Of a stretch of 64,000 nt of DNA, positions 1-8,341 are shown one piece after another. The stretch covers positions 248,001 through 312,000 of the forward strand of contig NZ_BQXO01000001.1 of NCBI RefSeq assembly GCF_045862785.1, in the 5' to 3' direction. The stretch is from Furfurilactobacillus curtus. Lineage in GTDB: Bacteria; Bacillota; Bacilli; Lactobacillales; Lactobacillaceae. The position numbers were made by a program, and so were the translations under genes. Position 1 is the stretch's first letter, and each line of letters begins with the position of its first letter. The notes under the pieces were generated by a model. It saw nothing but the letters and a program-made list of their open reading frames with translations. It was not told the DNA's origin and made no database searches.

Positions 1-1225
1 AAAGACAAGTCAAGCGACCTCCTGGAATTTTAAACGACGCCTGTTTGGTTTTATTGGTTAGATTAAGGTAGATAAAGGCGGTGAACAATAAAATATACAT
101 CACCAAATACAACATCACGGTCAGTGACATGGCCATTGAAAAGGCCGCGTTGTTGCCGCCAAACCCAATTGTCAGAATTGCCGCAATAATTGAGACGATA
201 ACGCCTTGCAAGATAACCAAACGAACCGGTACTTGATGGCGGTTCACTTCATGCCAACGAGTTGGCAGAATTTCGTCTTTAGCTGTTACTAATAATGATT
301 TAACTGGTCCCACAATCCAAGAACTAATCTCGCCAAGCATGCCCATGGCCATCAACAAACCTAGTAAATTGACCAAAATGGGCAGCGTTTGACCGAAGAT
401 TAACTTAACCATTTTGCCCATCGCGACAATGACACCTTGGTTAAGCGACAGTTCATTGGCCGGCACGACGGCGGCCACGGAGAGGCCACCAAACGAATCA
501 AGTAAGATAGCAAAGACAACAAGAATAACCATAATTAAAGGATAATTACGCGTTGGTCGTTGTAGGTTATTGATGTAGGAAGCAGAGGCCTCAATCCCGG
601 TAAATGCTAGAATATAAGGCACGATTACGGTGATCGAGCCAGCTTTAGTAATCGATCGCAGGTCGCTAGCCAGATTGAGATCGAACTGCAGTGGGTGACC
701 CTGACCCAAATAAATCGCACCTAAAATGAGCAACACGATCGCTGGCAAGACGATGCCTAAGGAAAAGGTCCACTTTACTAAGCGATCAGTTCCCTTAATG
801 CCACGTAATTGGATAAGCGTCATCACCCAATAGATGATGAAAAAGGCGCTAAATTTTAACCAGGGATTCGAATTTAGCTGCGTGAAATGTGTTGAGTAGG
901 CAATCACACCGATGATGAAATAGATCATCGTGATAAAATTAACCGTAATTTGTAACCATTGGAAAAAGACGGCAATAAAGCCTGCGCGCTGACCAAGGCC
1001 ACCCTTGACCCAGGTATAAACGCCGCCATCGCCCCAACCTGGCATGGTTGCCAGTTGCGCGGAAACTAAAGCGACCGGCAAAAACCATAGCAAGCCGGCA
1101 ACGCCTAAGAACAAGGTGGCCTTTAAGCCAGATTGGGCAAAGGCGGGATACTCATCGGCAGACATTAGCATAGCAGCTGTTAAGGTAAAAAAACCAAATC
1201 CAGTTAACGATCGATTTTGTTTCAT
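1..1225 (-). CDS. APC-superfamily amino acid permease (3' end lies outside the window)
   Basis: Integral membrane amino acid transporter of the APC superfamily. About 408 codons are visible without a stop, so the C-terminus lies beyond position 1. The N-terminus (MKQNRSLTGFGFF, then MLMSADEYPAF) and at least ten hydrophobic segments fit an APC permease of the glutamate/GABA-antiporter-like branch. The ATG at 1223-1225 is preceded by a good GGAGG on the minus strand (about 1232-1236). It diverges from ylxM. The substrate cannot be read from the sequence. In many Firmicutes ftsY lies upstream of ylxM; here this permease occupies that place. Confidence 0.85.
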   Translation of the reverse strand, partial: MKQNRSLTGFGFFTLTAAMLMSADEYPAFAQSGLKATLFLGVAGLLWFLPVALVSAQLATMPGWGDGGVYTWVKGGLGQRAGFIAVFFQWLQITVNFITMIYFIIGVIAYSTHFTQLNSNPWLKFSAFFIIYWVMTLIQLRGIKGTDRLVKWTFSLGIVLPAIVLLILGAIYLGQGHPLQFDLNLASDLRSITKAGSITVIVPYILAFTGIEASASYINNLQRPTRNYPLIMVILVVFAILLDSFGGLSVAAVVPANELSLNQGVIVAMGKMVKLIFGQTLPILVNLLGLLMAMGMLGEISSWIVGPVKSLLVTAKDEILPTRWHEVNRHQVPVRLVILQGVIVSIIAAILTIGFGGNNAAFSMAMSLTVMLYLVMYILLFTAFIYLNLTNKTKQASFKIPGGRLTCL

Positions 1226-1344
1226 CAGACGAGCCTCCGGTGAACTTTAATAAGTTAAGATTAGCATGAAATCATTTTTAACGATAATTACCAGCACAAA
1301 ATCACCTTACAAGTGGGATATTCATGTTCAAGAACCGGTCAAAA

Positions 1345-1353
1345 TGGTAAACT
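1345..1353 (+). promoter_or_regulatory. Putative extended -10 promoter of ylxM-ffh
   Basis: TGGTAAACT, an extended -10 motif (TGn plus a -10-like hexamer), lies 30 nt before the ylxM ATG. The -35 region (TGTTCA at 1325-1330) is weak. This is inference from motif and position only. Confidence 0.35.
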
Positions 1354-1383
1354 GATTTGGTATCGCGAGGTGAAGACGGGTAC

Positions 1384-1725
1384 ATGGAAATCGAAAAAAA
1401 TGACCGAATCAATTCACTGTTCGGTTTTTATGAATCGCTATTAACGGCGAAGCAAAAAGCATATGTTGAACAGTATTATGGCGAAGATTATTCATTAGGC
1501 GAAATTGCAGAGAACTTTGATGTCAGTCGACAAGCTGTTTATGACAATATTAAACGCACCGAAGTTATCTTAGAAAATTATGAGCGCAAACTTCAGCTTT
1601 ACGCAGACTTCTTGCGGCGTAATCAGGCCGCTGACGCGGTCGCTAATTATGTGGTGAGACACTACCCAGATGATCGCCAATTGCGACAGTTAATTGCGCA
1701 GCTAGAAACAAGTGAAAGTGTTTAA
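1384..1725 (+). CDS. ylxM: YlxM family DNA-binding/SRP-associated protein
   Basis: Small helix-turn-helix protein of the YlxM/p13 family, which is encoded next to ffh and in streptococci associates with the signal recognition particle. The 113-residue product begins MEIEKNDRINSLFGFYESLL; a helix-turn-helix with a sigma-70 region 4-like look lies at about residues 30-60 (EIAENFDVSRQAVYDNIKR). The ATG at 1384 is chosen over an upstream TTG (1357) because family members start at MEIEKN and GAGGTGA lies about 10 nt upstream. Its stop is 31 nt before ffh, consistent with an operon. Confidence 0.9.
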   Translation: MEIEKNDRINSLFGFYESLLTAKQKAYVEQYYGEDYSLGEIAENFDVSRQAVYDNIKRTEVILENYERKLQLYADFLRRNQAADAVANYVVRHYPDDRQLRQLIAQLETSESV

Positions 1726-1756
1726 ACAATTCGGATCATGAACTGGAGGAATGGTT

Positions 1757-3220
1757 ATGGCCTTTGAAGGGCTGACAGAACGATTACAAAATGCAATGAA
1801 ACATTTGCGGGGAAAAGGAAAAGTCTCTGAGAGTGACTTACGCGAAACGATGCGGGAAATCCGACTCGCTTTGCTCGAAGCTGACGTTAACTTTGATGTA
1901 GTCAAGACATTTGTTAAAACAGTGCGCGACCGTGCAATGGGTAGCAACGTGCTAGATGGGCTAAATCCCGCCCAGCAAATCGTTAAAATTGTTGACGAAG
2001 AATTAACGAAAACGATGGGTTCGGATGCCAGCGAACTTAATAAAGCACCAAAGATTCCAACAATTATTATGATGGTTGGTTTGCAAGGGGCTGGTAAGAC
2101 CACCACTGCTGGCAAGTTAGCTTATAAATTAAAGAATGAACAGCAAGCGCGTCCCTTGTTCATTGCGGCCGATGTCTATCGACCGGCTGCGATCGATCAG
2201 TTACAACAAGTGGCTGATCAAATCGATGTGCCTGTATTTGAATTAGGGACAGATGTTGATCCCGTTGAGATCGTGCGCCAGGGGCTGGGCCAAGCGGTAG
2301 CAAATAAGAACGATTACGTCATCATTGATACGGCTGGTCGACTCCAAATTGATGAACAATTGATGGATGAGTTGGCTAATATCAAGGCATTAGCGCATCC
2401 AAATGAAATCTTATTAGTCGTTGATGCCATGACTGGGCAAAATGCCGTTAATACGGCAACTGGTTTTGACGATAAGTTAGATATTACCGGCGTAGTCTTG
2501 ACTAAGTTAGATGGAGACACTCGTGGCGGAGCTGCTCTGTCCATCCGGGCTGTCACCGGTAAACCAATTAAATTTGTCGGTGAGGGAGAAAAGATGTCCG
2601 CCCTAGACACCTTCCATCCCGACCGGATGGCATCTCGAATTTTGGGGATGGGGGACATGTTGACGCTAATTGAAAAAGCGCAACAGGTTTCTGATGAGAA
2701 GCAGGCGGCTGATCTTGAACAGAAGATGCGGGAAAATTCTTTTGATTTCAATGATTTTCTCGATCAGATGGATCAGATGAATAAGATGGGTGGCATGGAG
2801 AGTATCATGAAGATGATTCCCGGCCTAGCGAACAATCCAGCAATCGCTAATGCGCAGATCGATCCCAAAGATTTAGCTCATATGCGTGCAACCGTTTATT
2901 CAATGACACCGCAAGAACGAGAAAATCCCGATGTGTTGAATCCAAGTCGTCGTCGTCGGATTGCTGCAGGCTCTGGGCGACCAATTCAAGAGGTTAATCG
3001 ACTTATTAAACAGTTTGATCAGATGAAGAAAATGATGAAACAAATGTCCAACGGTAACATGGGTGCTTTAGACCAATTAGTTCCTGGTGGTCTAGGCGGC
3101 ATGATGGGCAGCGGCTCCGGAATCTCTGGGCGCTTAGGCAAGATGGCGGTTAATCGGATGGTTCGTCAAACGCGTAAGAATAAGAAAAAAAGAATTAAAA
3201 AGAATAAACGTAGTCGCTAA
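1757..3220 (+). CDS. ffh: Signal recognition particle protein Ffh (SRP54)
   Basis: GTPase subunit of the signal recognition particle; with 4.5S RNA it delivers ribosomes making membrane proteins to FtsY. The 487-residue product has the N domain (MAFEGLTERLQ), then the G domain with P-loop GLQGAGKTT near residue 105, DTAGR near 190 and TKLDGD near 250, and a Met-rich C-terminal M domain (for example MDQMNKMGGMESIMKMIPG), ending in a basic tail. The ATG at 1757 is preferred over 1751 because CTGGAGGA ends at 1750, giving normal spacing only for the later codon. Full length for the family. Confidence 0.97.
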   Translation: MAFEGLTERLQNAMKHLRGKGKVSESDLRETMREIRLALLEADVNFDVVKTFVKTVRDRAMGSNVLDGLNPAQQIVKIVDEELTKTMGSDASELNKAPKIPTIIMMVGLQGAGKTTTAGKLAYKLKNEQQARPLFIAADVYRPAAIDQLQQVADQIDVPVFELGTDVDPVEIVRQGLGQAVANKNDYVIIDTAGRLQIDEQLMDELANIKALAHPNEILLVVDAMTGQNAVNTATGFDDKLDITGVVLTKLDGDTRGGAALSIRAVTGKPIKFVGEGEKMSALDTFHPDRMASRILGMGDMLTLIEKAQQVSDEKQAADLEQKMRENSFDFNDFLDQMDQMNKMGGMESIMKMIPGLANNPAIANAQIDPKDLAHMRATVYSMTPQERENPDVLNPSRRRRIAAGSGRPIQEVNRLIKQFDQMKKMMKQMSNGNMGALDQLVPGGLGGMMGSGSGISGRLGKMAVNRMVRQTRKNKKKRIKKNKRSR

Positions 3221-3237
3221 TGGATGCGTTCACTCAT

Positions 3238-3284
3238 AAAGCTGACCATGACTTGGTATCTACCAAATCATGGTCAGCTTTTTT
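3238..3284 (+). terminator. Rho-independent terminator after ffh
   Basis: Long inverted repeat (AAAGCTGACCATG ... CATGGTCAGCTTTTTT) ending in a T-run, 18 nt after the ffh stop. It closes the ylxM-ffh transcript, separating it from rpsP, which follows ffh directly in many relatives. Confidence 0.9.
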
Positions 3285-3441
3285 GAATTTCGTGCTACGG
3301 AACAGTATTGGGATTTAGGCCATACTGCTTTGCTTGGTGTACATTTTGTCAGTAATCGTCATAGAATTTTGTTTTTTGTGTAACAGAACTGAAGAGTCGT
3401 TTAAAAAGCAAGAACTTATGAACAGATTACTGTTAAAACAA

Positions 3442-3470
3442 TTGTGATTCATCAATGTAAGCGCTATGCT
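3442..3470 (+). promoter_or_regulatory. Putative promoter of the pnt operon with overlapping cre-like site
   Basis: TTGTGA (3442-3447), 17 nt, TATGCT (3465-3470). A cre-like sequence TGTAAGCGCTATGC (3456-3469) matches the first ten positions of the CcpA consensus and misses at the last two. It overlaps the -10, a position usually associated with repression. The 3285-3441 stretch upstream shows nothing else recognisable. Confidence 0.45.
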
Positions 3471-3509
3471 GGTATTGTGAAATATTTCTAAAAGATGGAG
3501 GGATGTTAC

Positions 3510-4715
3510 ATGGCGATCGTAGTTTCTGCACTTAAAGAGGCAACTGGCGAAAACCGGGTTGCGCTAACCCCGGATGTTGTCAGTCGCTTGGTTAAGGGCA
3601 ACTATGAAGTGTTAATTGAACAAGGTGCGGGTGTTAATGCATTTTATCCTGATCAGGCTTATCAAGATGCCGGAGCAACACTGGTTAGTCGTGACGATGC
3701 AATTAAACAGTCAAATTTAATCGCGGTTATTAATCAACTAGATGCAACGACCATTGGGCAGTTGACTGCTGGACAAACATTGATTGGGTTACTAGCACCG
3801 TTAACTGATCCGGATGGCATTAAAGCCTTAGCCAAACAAAAGGTGACAGCATTAGCTTTTGAACTATTGCCACGAACGGTTTCTCGGGCCCAAACCATGG
3901 ATGTTTTGAGTTCTCAATCCAGTGTGGCGGGCTACAAAGCCGCTTTAGTGGCAGCAGACAAGTTCTCTCGCTACTTCCCAATGATGATTACGGCTGCCGG
4001 AACGGCTAAACCAGCTAAAGTGCTTGTTTTGGGTACTGGTGTAGCTGGGTTGCAAGCCATCGGGACTGCTAAACGACTGGGTGCTGTTGTTTCCGGATAT
4101 GATGTGCGTCCTGCCTCACGCGGTGAAGTTGAATCACTGGGGGCCACATTCCTGACGACTTCTGTCTCTGGCGCCGGTGAAGGTGGTTATGCTCGTCAAT
4201 TAACACCGGAAGAGACGCAGCAGCAACAGGATGAATTGGCTGGATTCATTGCGGAAAACAATGTCATCATCACGACGGCGCAGGTCCCGGGTCGGAAGCC
4301 ACCATTATTGGTGACGCAAAAATCTGTCGATGAAGCTAAACCAGGCACGATTTTCATTGACTTAGCAGCTAGTGACTTGGGCGGCAACGTGGCCAGTTCT
4401 AAGCCGAATGAAACGGTGATGACACCAGCTGGCGCACAAATTATTGGTGCTGGTGATATGGCTAGTCAACTACCAGCAGCGGCTTCAGATATGTTTTCAA
4501 AAAACGTTCAAGCCGTGATTAACTATGTGACTAAAGAAGAAGCCTTAAGCTTTGACGTTGATGACGATGTCTTAGGAGAACTATTGGCAACTTACAACGG
4601 TGACATTATTAGCAACCGTCTAAGAGGGGCCATGAATTTGCCTGAACGGACGTCAAGTCGGCCAGATCAAACAGTGGCGGCAGATACAGAGACGAAAGGA
4701 GCCGATCAGTCATGA
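3510..4715 (+). CDS. pntAA: NAD(P) transhydrogenase subunit alpha part 1 (PntAA)
   Basis: NAD(H)-binding component (domain I) of the proton-translocating nicotinamide nucleotide transhydrogenase, which couples hydride transfer between NADH and NADP+ to the proton gradient. The 401-residue protein has the alanine dehydrogenase/PNT fold: N-terminal part MAIVVSALKEATGENRVALTP and a Rossmann motif VLGTGVAGLQAIGTAKRLGA near residue 175. It lacks the C-terminal membrane helices, which are encoded separately in the next gene, so this is the split (three-subunit) type. ATG 3510 follows GATGGAGGG with good spacing. Its TGA overlaps the next ATG (ATGA). Confidence 0.95.
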   Translation: MAIVVSALKEATGENRVALTPDVVSRLVKGNYEVLIEQGAGVNAFYPDQAYQDAGATLVSRDDAIKQSNLIAVINQLDATTIGQLTAGQTLIGLLAPLTDPDGIKALAKQKVTALAFELLPRTVSRAQTMDVLSSQSSVAGYKAALVAADKFSRYFPMMITAAGTAKPAKVLVLGTGVAGLQAIGTAKRLGAVVSGYDVRPASRGEVESLGATFLTTSVSGAGEGGYARQLTPEETQQQQDELAGFIAENNVIITTAQVPGRKPPLLVTQKSVDEAKPGTIFIDLAASDLGGNVASSKPNETVMTPAGAQIIGAGDMASQLPAAASDMFSKNVQAVINYVTKEEALSFDVDDDVLGELLATYNGDIISNRLRGAMNLPERTSSRPDQTVAADTETKGADQS

Positions 4716-5026
4716 GCCAAGAGTTATATGCGAATTTAGCCATTTTTGTGTTGAGTTTACTAGTTGGATTTGAAGTCATGAGTAAAATTCCATCCACGTT
4801 ACAAACCCCGATGATGTCTGGTGCGAACGCGATCCACGGTGTCGTTGTCGTCGGTGCCTTTGTCATTGCGGCTGAAGCAAATAATTGGTTATTTTATTGT
4901 TTAGCCTTTTTTGGCGCCTTCTTTGCGGCCGTAAATGTGGCCGGTGGGTATACCGTTACTGACCGGATGTTAGGGATGTTTAACCGCCCTAAAAATTCAC
5001 AACCAAAGGAGGATGATCACAAATGA
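4712..5026 (+). CDS. pntAB: NAD(P) transhydrogenase subunit alpha part 2 (PntAB)
   Basis: Small membrane subunit supplying the alpha-chain transmembrane helices of the transhydrogenase. 104 residues with about three hydrophobic helices (start MSQELYANLAIFVLSLLVG) and the motif QTPMMSGANAIHGVVVVGA that is conserved in this subunit. It overlaps pntAA by the ATGA and overlaps pntB the same way, so translation is probably coupled to fix subunit ratios. Confidence 0.93.
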   Translation: MSQELYANLAIFVLSLLVGFEVMSKIPSTLQTPMMSGANAIHGVVVVGAFVIAAEANNWLFYCLAFFGAFFAAVNVAGGYTVTDRMLGMFNRPKNSQPKEDDHK

Positions 5027-6441
5027 ACGCATTAGTGACAACGTCTTCACTGGTTTACTTAGTTTCGGCCGTTTGTTATGTCATCGGGGTTCACCTGATG
5101 CGATCACCAAAGACCGCCCGTCGAGGGAATGGTTTATCCGCAATCGGGATGTTTTTAGCCGTAATTATGATTATTATCACGATTATTGCTGAAGGTAAGA
5201 TTACCGGGATTGGCTGGGTAGTGCTCATTGCTGGATTGGCCCTCGGAATTTGGTACGGTGTGGTGCGAGCTCGCAAAGTCCCGATGACCGATGTTCCTCA
5301 ACTGGTTAGTCTATTCAACGCTGTTGGTGGTGGTGCCGCCGCCGTCATTGGGATCTTTGACTATATTGTTAAAGATGCCGGTTCTAGCCTTAACTTGGCC
5401 TTTTCCTTGCCTGTCTTTTTGGATGTGGTGATTGGGGGGATTACTTTCTCCGGTTCACTAATTGCTACTGGGAAATTATCGGGTCATGTTTCTGGCAAGC
5501 CGATTACCTTTCCTGGGGCGCGGTTGATCAACGCCTTAATCGTAGTTGCGATTTTAATTGCGGCTTGGTTAATGATGGGTGAACCGACCAATATCTGGTT
5601 TGTCGTACTCGGATTAGTTGCCAGCCTGGTTTTTGGTCTGCTCATGACCATGCCAATCGGTGGGGCAGATATGCCAGTAGTTGTTTCGCTGTTAAACGCA
5701 TTTACTGGTTTGGCCGTTGCCTTTGCTGGGTTTGTTATTGACAACCAAGTGCTCATAATTGCTGGGGCATTAGTGGGTGCAGCCGGAACTATTTTAACGT
5801 TACAAATGGCTGATGCGATGAATCGTTCGGTCGCGAATATCTTGGCCGGTGGATTTGGTACTGGTGACAGTGGTAGTAACAGTGCTGCCGAGGATGTACC
5901 GGTCAACGTTAAAGAAACCAGCGCTGATGACGTTGGTCTACAATTGGCTTATGCGCAAAATGTCATGATTGTACCTGGGTATGGTTTAGCTGCAGCACAG
6001 GCTCAACATGAAGTTGCTGAATTGGCCAAGTTATTGACGGATAACGGGATTAACGTGAACTATGCGATTCACCCAGTGGCCGGGCGGATGCCAGGTCACA
6101 TGAACGTGTTATTAGCTGATGTCAACGTGCCCTATGACCAGATGAAGCAGATGGAAGAAGCAAATTCGATGTTTGAAAATACGGATGTTTCTTTAGTCAT
6201 TGGTGCTAATGATGTCACCAATCCATTGGCTAGAGAGTCAGGCAATGCCATTTCTGGTATGCCAATTTTAGATGTTGATAAATCGAAGTCTGTGGTCGTG
6301 ATTAAACGGTCCATGAGTACCGGCTATGCTGGTGTGCAAAATCCATTGTTCTCCTTAGACAACACTCAAATGTTCTTCTCAGATGCGAAGAAAGGGCTGC
6401 AAGACATTATTGCTTCAACTAAGGAGTACATTAACCAATAA
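5023..6441 (+). CDS. pntB: NAD(P) transhydrogenase subunit beta (PntB)
   Basis: Beta subunit of the proton-translocating transhydrogenase. The 472-residue product has eight or nine transmembrane helices in the first two thirds, followed by a soluble NADP(H)-binding domain III from about residue 300 (VMIVPGYGLAAAQAQH; later PVAGRMPGHMNVLLAD and GANDVTNP, hallmarks of domain III). Translation start overlaps the pntAB stop. With the two alpha parts it forms a complete enzyme that can balance NADPH against NADH, plausible in a fermenter with a heavy pentose phosphate flux. Confidence 0.96.
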   Translation: MNALVTTSSLVYLVSAVCYVIGVHLMRSPKTARRGNGLSAIGMFLAVIMIIITIIAEGKITGIGWVVLIAGLALGIWYGVVRARKVPMTDVPQLVSLFNAVGGGAAAVIGIFDYIVKDAGSSLNLAFSLPVFLDVVIGGITFSGSLIATGKLSGHVSGKPITFPGARLINALIVVAILIAAWLMMGEPTNIWFVVLGLVASLVFGLLMTMPIGGADMPVVVSLLNAFTGLAVAFAGFVIDNQVLIIAGALVGAAGTILTLQMADAMNRSVANILAGGFGTGDSGSNSAAEDVPVNVKETSADDVGLQLAYAQNVMIVPGYGLAAAQAQHEVAELAKLLTDNGINVNYAIHPVAGRMPGHMNVLLADVNVPYDQMKQMEEANSMFENTDVSLVIGANDVTNPLARESGNAISGMPILDVDKSKSVVVIKRSMSTGYAGVQNPLFSLDNTQMFFSDAKKGLQDIIASTKEYINQ

Positions 6442-6530
6442 TATAAAAGGGTTTGTTAGCTGTTCGAATTATTCGCATAAATCCTTTAAACTACTTTTTG
6501 GCGAATGATTAACAATTTCAATGTGACAAG

Positions 6531-6563
6531 AAAAAAAGTCATCCATAAACGGATGGCTTTTTT
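6531..6563. terminator. Bidirectional terminator between pntB and the YxeA gene
   Basis: AAAAAAAGTCATCC, loop ATAAAC, GGATGGCTTTTTT: an 8-bp stem with A-run before and T-run after, usable in both directions between two convergent genes. Confidence 0.85.
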
Positions 6564-6601
6564 AGCTCAAGATTGGCTTGATTGTCTGAAATCTGCCAGC
6601 A

Positions 6602-6970
6602 TTATTGATATTGATCAATTTTGGTTAGTGCTTTGTTGGCGATTTGTGAGCGTTTAACAACAGTGTAGGATTTAACGCCCTTTTCCTTTGAATAAATGAC
6701 TTTCAAGTAAACCCCCTTCTTCAAGGGCGTATTGTCTGACTTTACGCTGTGGAATTGGAGTCGTTGAGATGCGCCTTGATCATCGAAACCTGTTTGGTCA
6801 TATTTATAAAATACCGATTGCGCTCCCTGACTGGCTGATCCAGATTTACTGATGGGGTCGCTAACTTTGATATAGTAGGCGTGTCCGCCATAGGTGATTT
6901 GATGGTCAATCCCTATGCCAACAGCGACCAGGATGACTAATGCGACCAGGATCCATTTGAATCGTTTCAT
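6602..6970 (-). CDS. YxeA family protein (DUF1093), membrane-anchored
   Basis: Small exported protein of the YxeA/DUF1093 family; biochemical function not established. 122 residues: an N-terminal hydrophobic segment after MKRFKWIL serves as signal or anchor, followed by an OB-like domain with family features (YYIKVSDP, YKYDQTGFDDQG, PLKKGVYLKVIYSKEKGVKSYTVV). The ATG at 6970 is chosen because AGAAGG lies just upstream and MKRF begins the signal; an upstream in-frame start is unsupported. Stand-alone gene. Confidence 0.8.
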   Translation of the reverse strand: MKRFKWILVALVILVAVGIGIDHQITYGGHAYYIKVSDPISKSGSASQGAQSVFYKYDQTGFDDQGASQRLQFHSVKSDNTPLKKGVYLKVIYSKEKGVKSYTVVKRSQIANKALTKIDQYQ

Positions 6971-7042
6971 GTGCAGCCTTCTTTCCAAAAATTGGTAGTG
7001 TAAGCATAACAACACAGAATGGTTGGTTGGCTAAAGAAAAGG

Positions 7043-7405
7043 TTAAGATCTTAGCTTGGAACACTTGAGACTGTCAATTAGGTCAATCAGTTGGGCTGTT
7101 TGAGCGTCATCTAAGGGTTGGTGCTGCAATAAGGTGTCGATTTGCATGCCTATTTCTACAATATCCTGTTCTTTGGGGTTTGAACTGATGAAAAAAGCGA
7201 TCATGACGAAGCGTTGTAATTGTTTTTGGGCCATTTGATCCTGATGCAAGGCACCTTGAGCCAAGGTCACGATTGTTTTGCGAAATTTTTCTTGACGACG
7301 TTTAGATTCCCGAAAATTATTTATGTAAGGTAAAAATAGGGCAACACAGACCGCTAACAGTTCAGCGACGGCCGCGACCCATTCTGATAATGGACCGATT
7401 TCCAT
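7043..7405 (-). CDS. Small membrane protein of unknown function
   Basis: Not recognised as a named family. 120 residues: one N-terminal transmembrane segment (about residues 8-28, WVAAVAELLAVCVALFLPY), then a charged segment (RESKRRQEKFRK) and an amphipathic helical domain with a second weakly hydrophobic stretch (FVMIAFFISSNP). The ATG at 7405 follows a strong GGAGG. It lies between the YxeA gene and divergent mgtC. The layout resembles phage- or plasmid-type small anchored proteins, but function is open. Confidence 0.65.
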   Translation of the reverse strand: MEIGPLSEWVAAVAELLAVCVALFLPYINNFRESKRRQEKFRKTIVTLAQGALHQDQMAQKQLQRFVMIAFFISSNPKEQDIVEIGMQIDTLLQHQPLDDAQTAQLIDLIDSLKCSKLRS

Positions 7406-7531
7406 TGAACTCCTCCTTAATAATCCGGTCACTTGGATTTAGCGTACCAACAATTTGATCATAGCATAAAGCGGATCAATTAGAGAGTGGATCGGGCAGT
7501 GGTCGGGAAAATTTCGACCATTGCTGAATTT

Positions 7532-7540
7532 TGTTATGAT
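7532..7540 (+). promoter_or_regulatory. Putative extended -10 promoter of the mgtC-like gene
   Basis: TGTTATGAT, an extended -10 hexamer (TGn plus TATGAT), 33 nt before the ATG, with a weak TTTCGA 17 nt upstream of the hexamer. Confidence 0.45.
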
Positions 7541-7573
7541 AAAGTGGCATAAAGATTTCAGGAGGACTTTGCG

Positions 7574-8245
7574 ATGCCATTAGAACTTGATTGGTGCCTT
7601 CGCTTACTCCTAGCAGCCGCTTGTGGTGGTTTGATAGGTTACGAACGGTCTAGCCGTTTAAAAAATGCAGGCATTCGCACACACATTATCGTGGCCGTTG
7701 GCGCTGCCTTAATTATGATCGTCTCAAAGTATGGTTTTGCTGACGTGTTGACGCGATCCGACGTTGTGTTGGATCCGTCACGGATTGCCGCTCAAATCGT
7801 CAGTGGAATCAGCTTTATCGGTGCTGGGACCATTCTGGTTAAACAAGACAATGTCAATGGACTAACCACCGCTGCCGGAGTATGGGCGACTGCAGCGGTT
7901 GGTATGGCAGCAGGTGCCGGGTTGTATTTTATCGCGTTAGCCGCGATGTTAGTTGTCGTGGCCGTTCAATTCTTGTTTCGGGAACGTCGGTTATTAAAAT
8001 ATTTTTTGAAACGATTACACGTCCATTTTAAACTAACCCTTAACCAGACACCGGACGGGTTAGCGCAATTAAAACATCAGTTGCAGGTGGCTGGGTTGTC
8101 ACAAATTCAGCTAGATATTAGTGCAATTACTCAAACGACCGTCACGGTTGAAATAGATGCAGTGACGCAACGACCAGAACAATTGAATCAATTATTCGAA
8201 CAGTTAATCAATGAGCATGGGGTTCAAAGTGTCGAACGTTCTTAA
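7574..8245 (+). CDS. MgtC/SapB family membrane protein
   Basis: Inner membrane protein of the MgtC family, linked in other bacteria to growth at low magnesium, acid tolerance or membrane potential. 223 residues: four or five helices in the first 135 residues with the family signatures GGLIGYERSSRLKNAGIRTH and SGISFIGAGTILV plus NGLTTAAGVWATAAVG, followed by an ACT-like cytoplasmic tail (about 140-223). CAGGAGG precedes the ATG at good distance. Monocistronic, upstream of the GH36 gene. The precise physiological role cannot be inferred. Confidence 0.9.
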   Translation: MPLELDWCLRLLLAAACGGLIGYERSSRLKNAGIRTHIIVAVGAALIMIVSKYGFADVLTRSDVVLDPSRIAAQIVSGISFIGAGTILVKQDNVNGLTTAAGVWATAAVGMAAGAGLYFIALAAMLVVVAVQFLFRERRLLKYFLKRLHVHFKLTLNQTPDGLAQLKHQLQVAGLSQIQLDISAITQTTVTVEIDAVTQRPEQLNQLFEQLINEHGVQSVERS

Positions 8246-8270
8246 GATCATTTAGGGGAAAAAGCTACCT

Positions 8271-8299
8271 TTGAAATCGCTTTCAAAAATCGGTACACT
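8271..8299 (+). promoter_or_regulatory. Promoter of the alpha-galactosidase gene with perfect cre box (8272-8285)
   Basis: TTGAAA (8271-8276), 17 nt, TACACT (8294-8299). TGAAATCGCTTTCA (8272-8285) is a perfect match to the CcpA consensus TGWAANCGNTNWCA and lies on top of the -35 element, so CcpA binding should block RNA polymerase when preferred sugars are present. Confidence 0.85.
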
Positions 8300-8341
8300 G
8301 AAAGTGTTTAAACTACCGATTGAAAGGGAGCTTATAAACCA

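Noticed and set aside
5484..5906. Long minus-strand open frames inside pntB, ffh, glpK and similar genes
   Set aside because: They are antisense shadows of well-recognised genes, lacking ribosome binding sites and family features.
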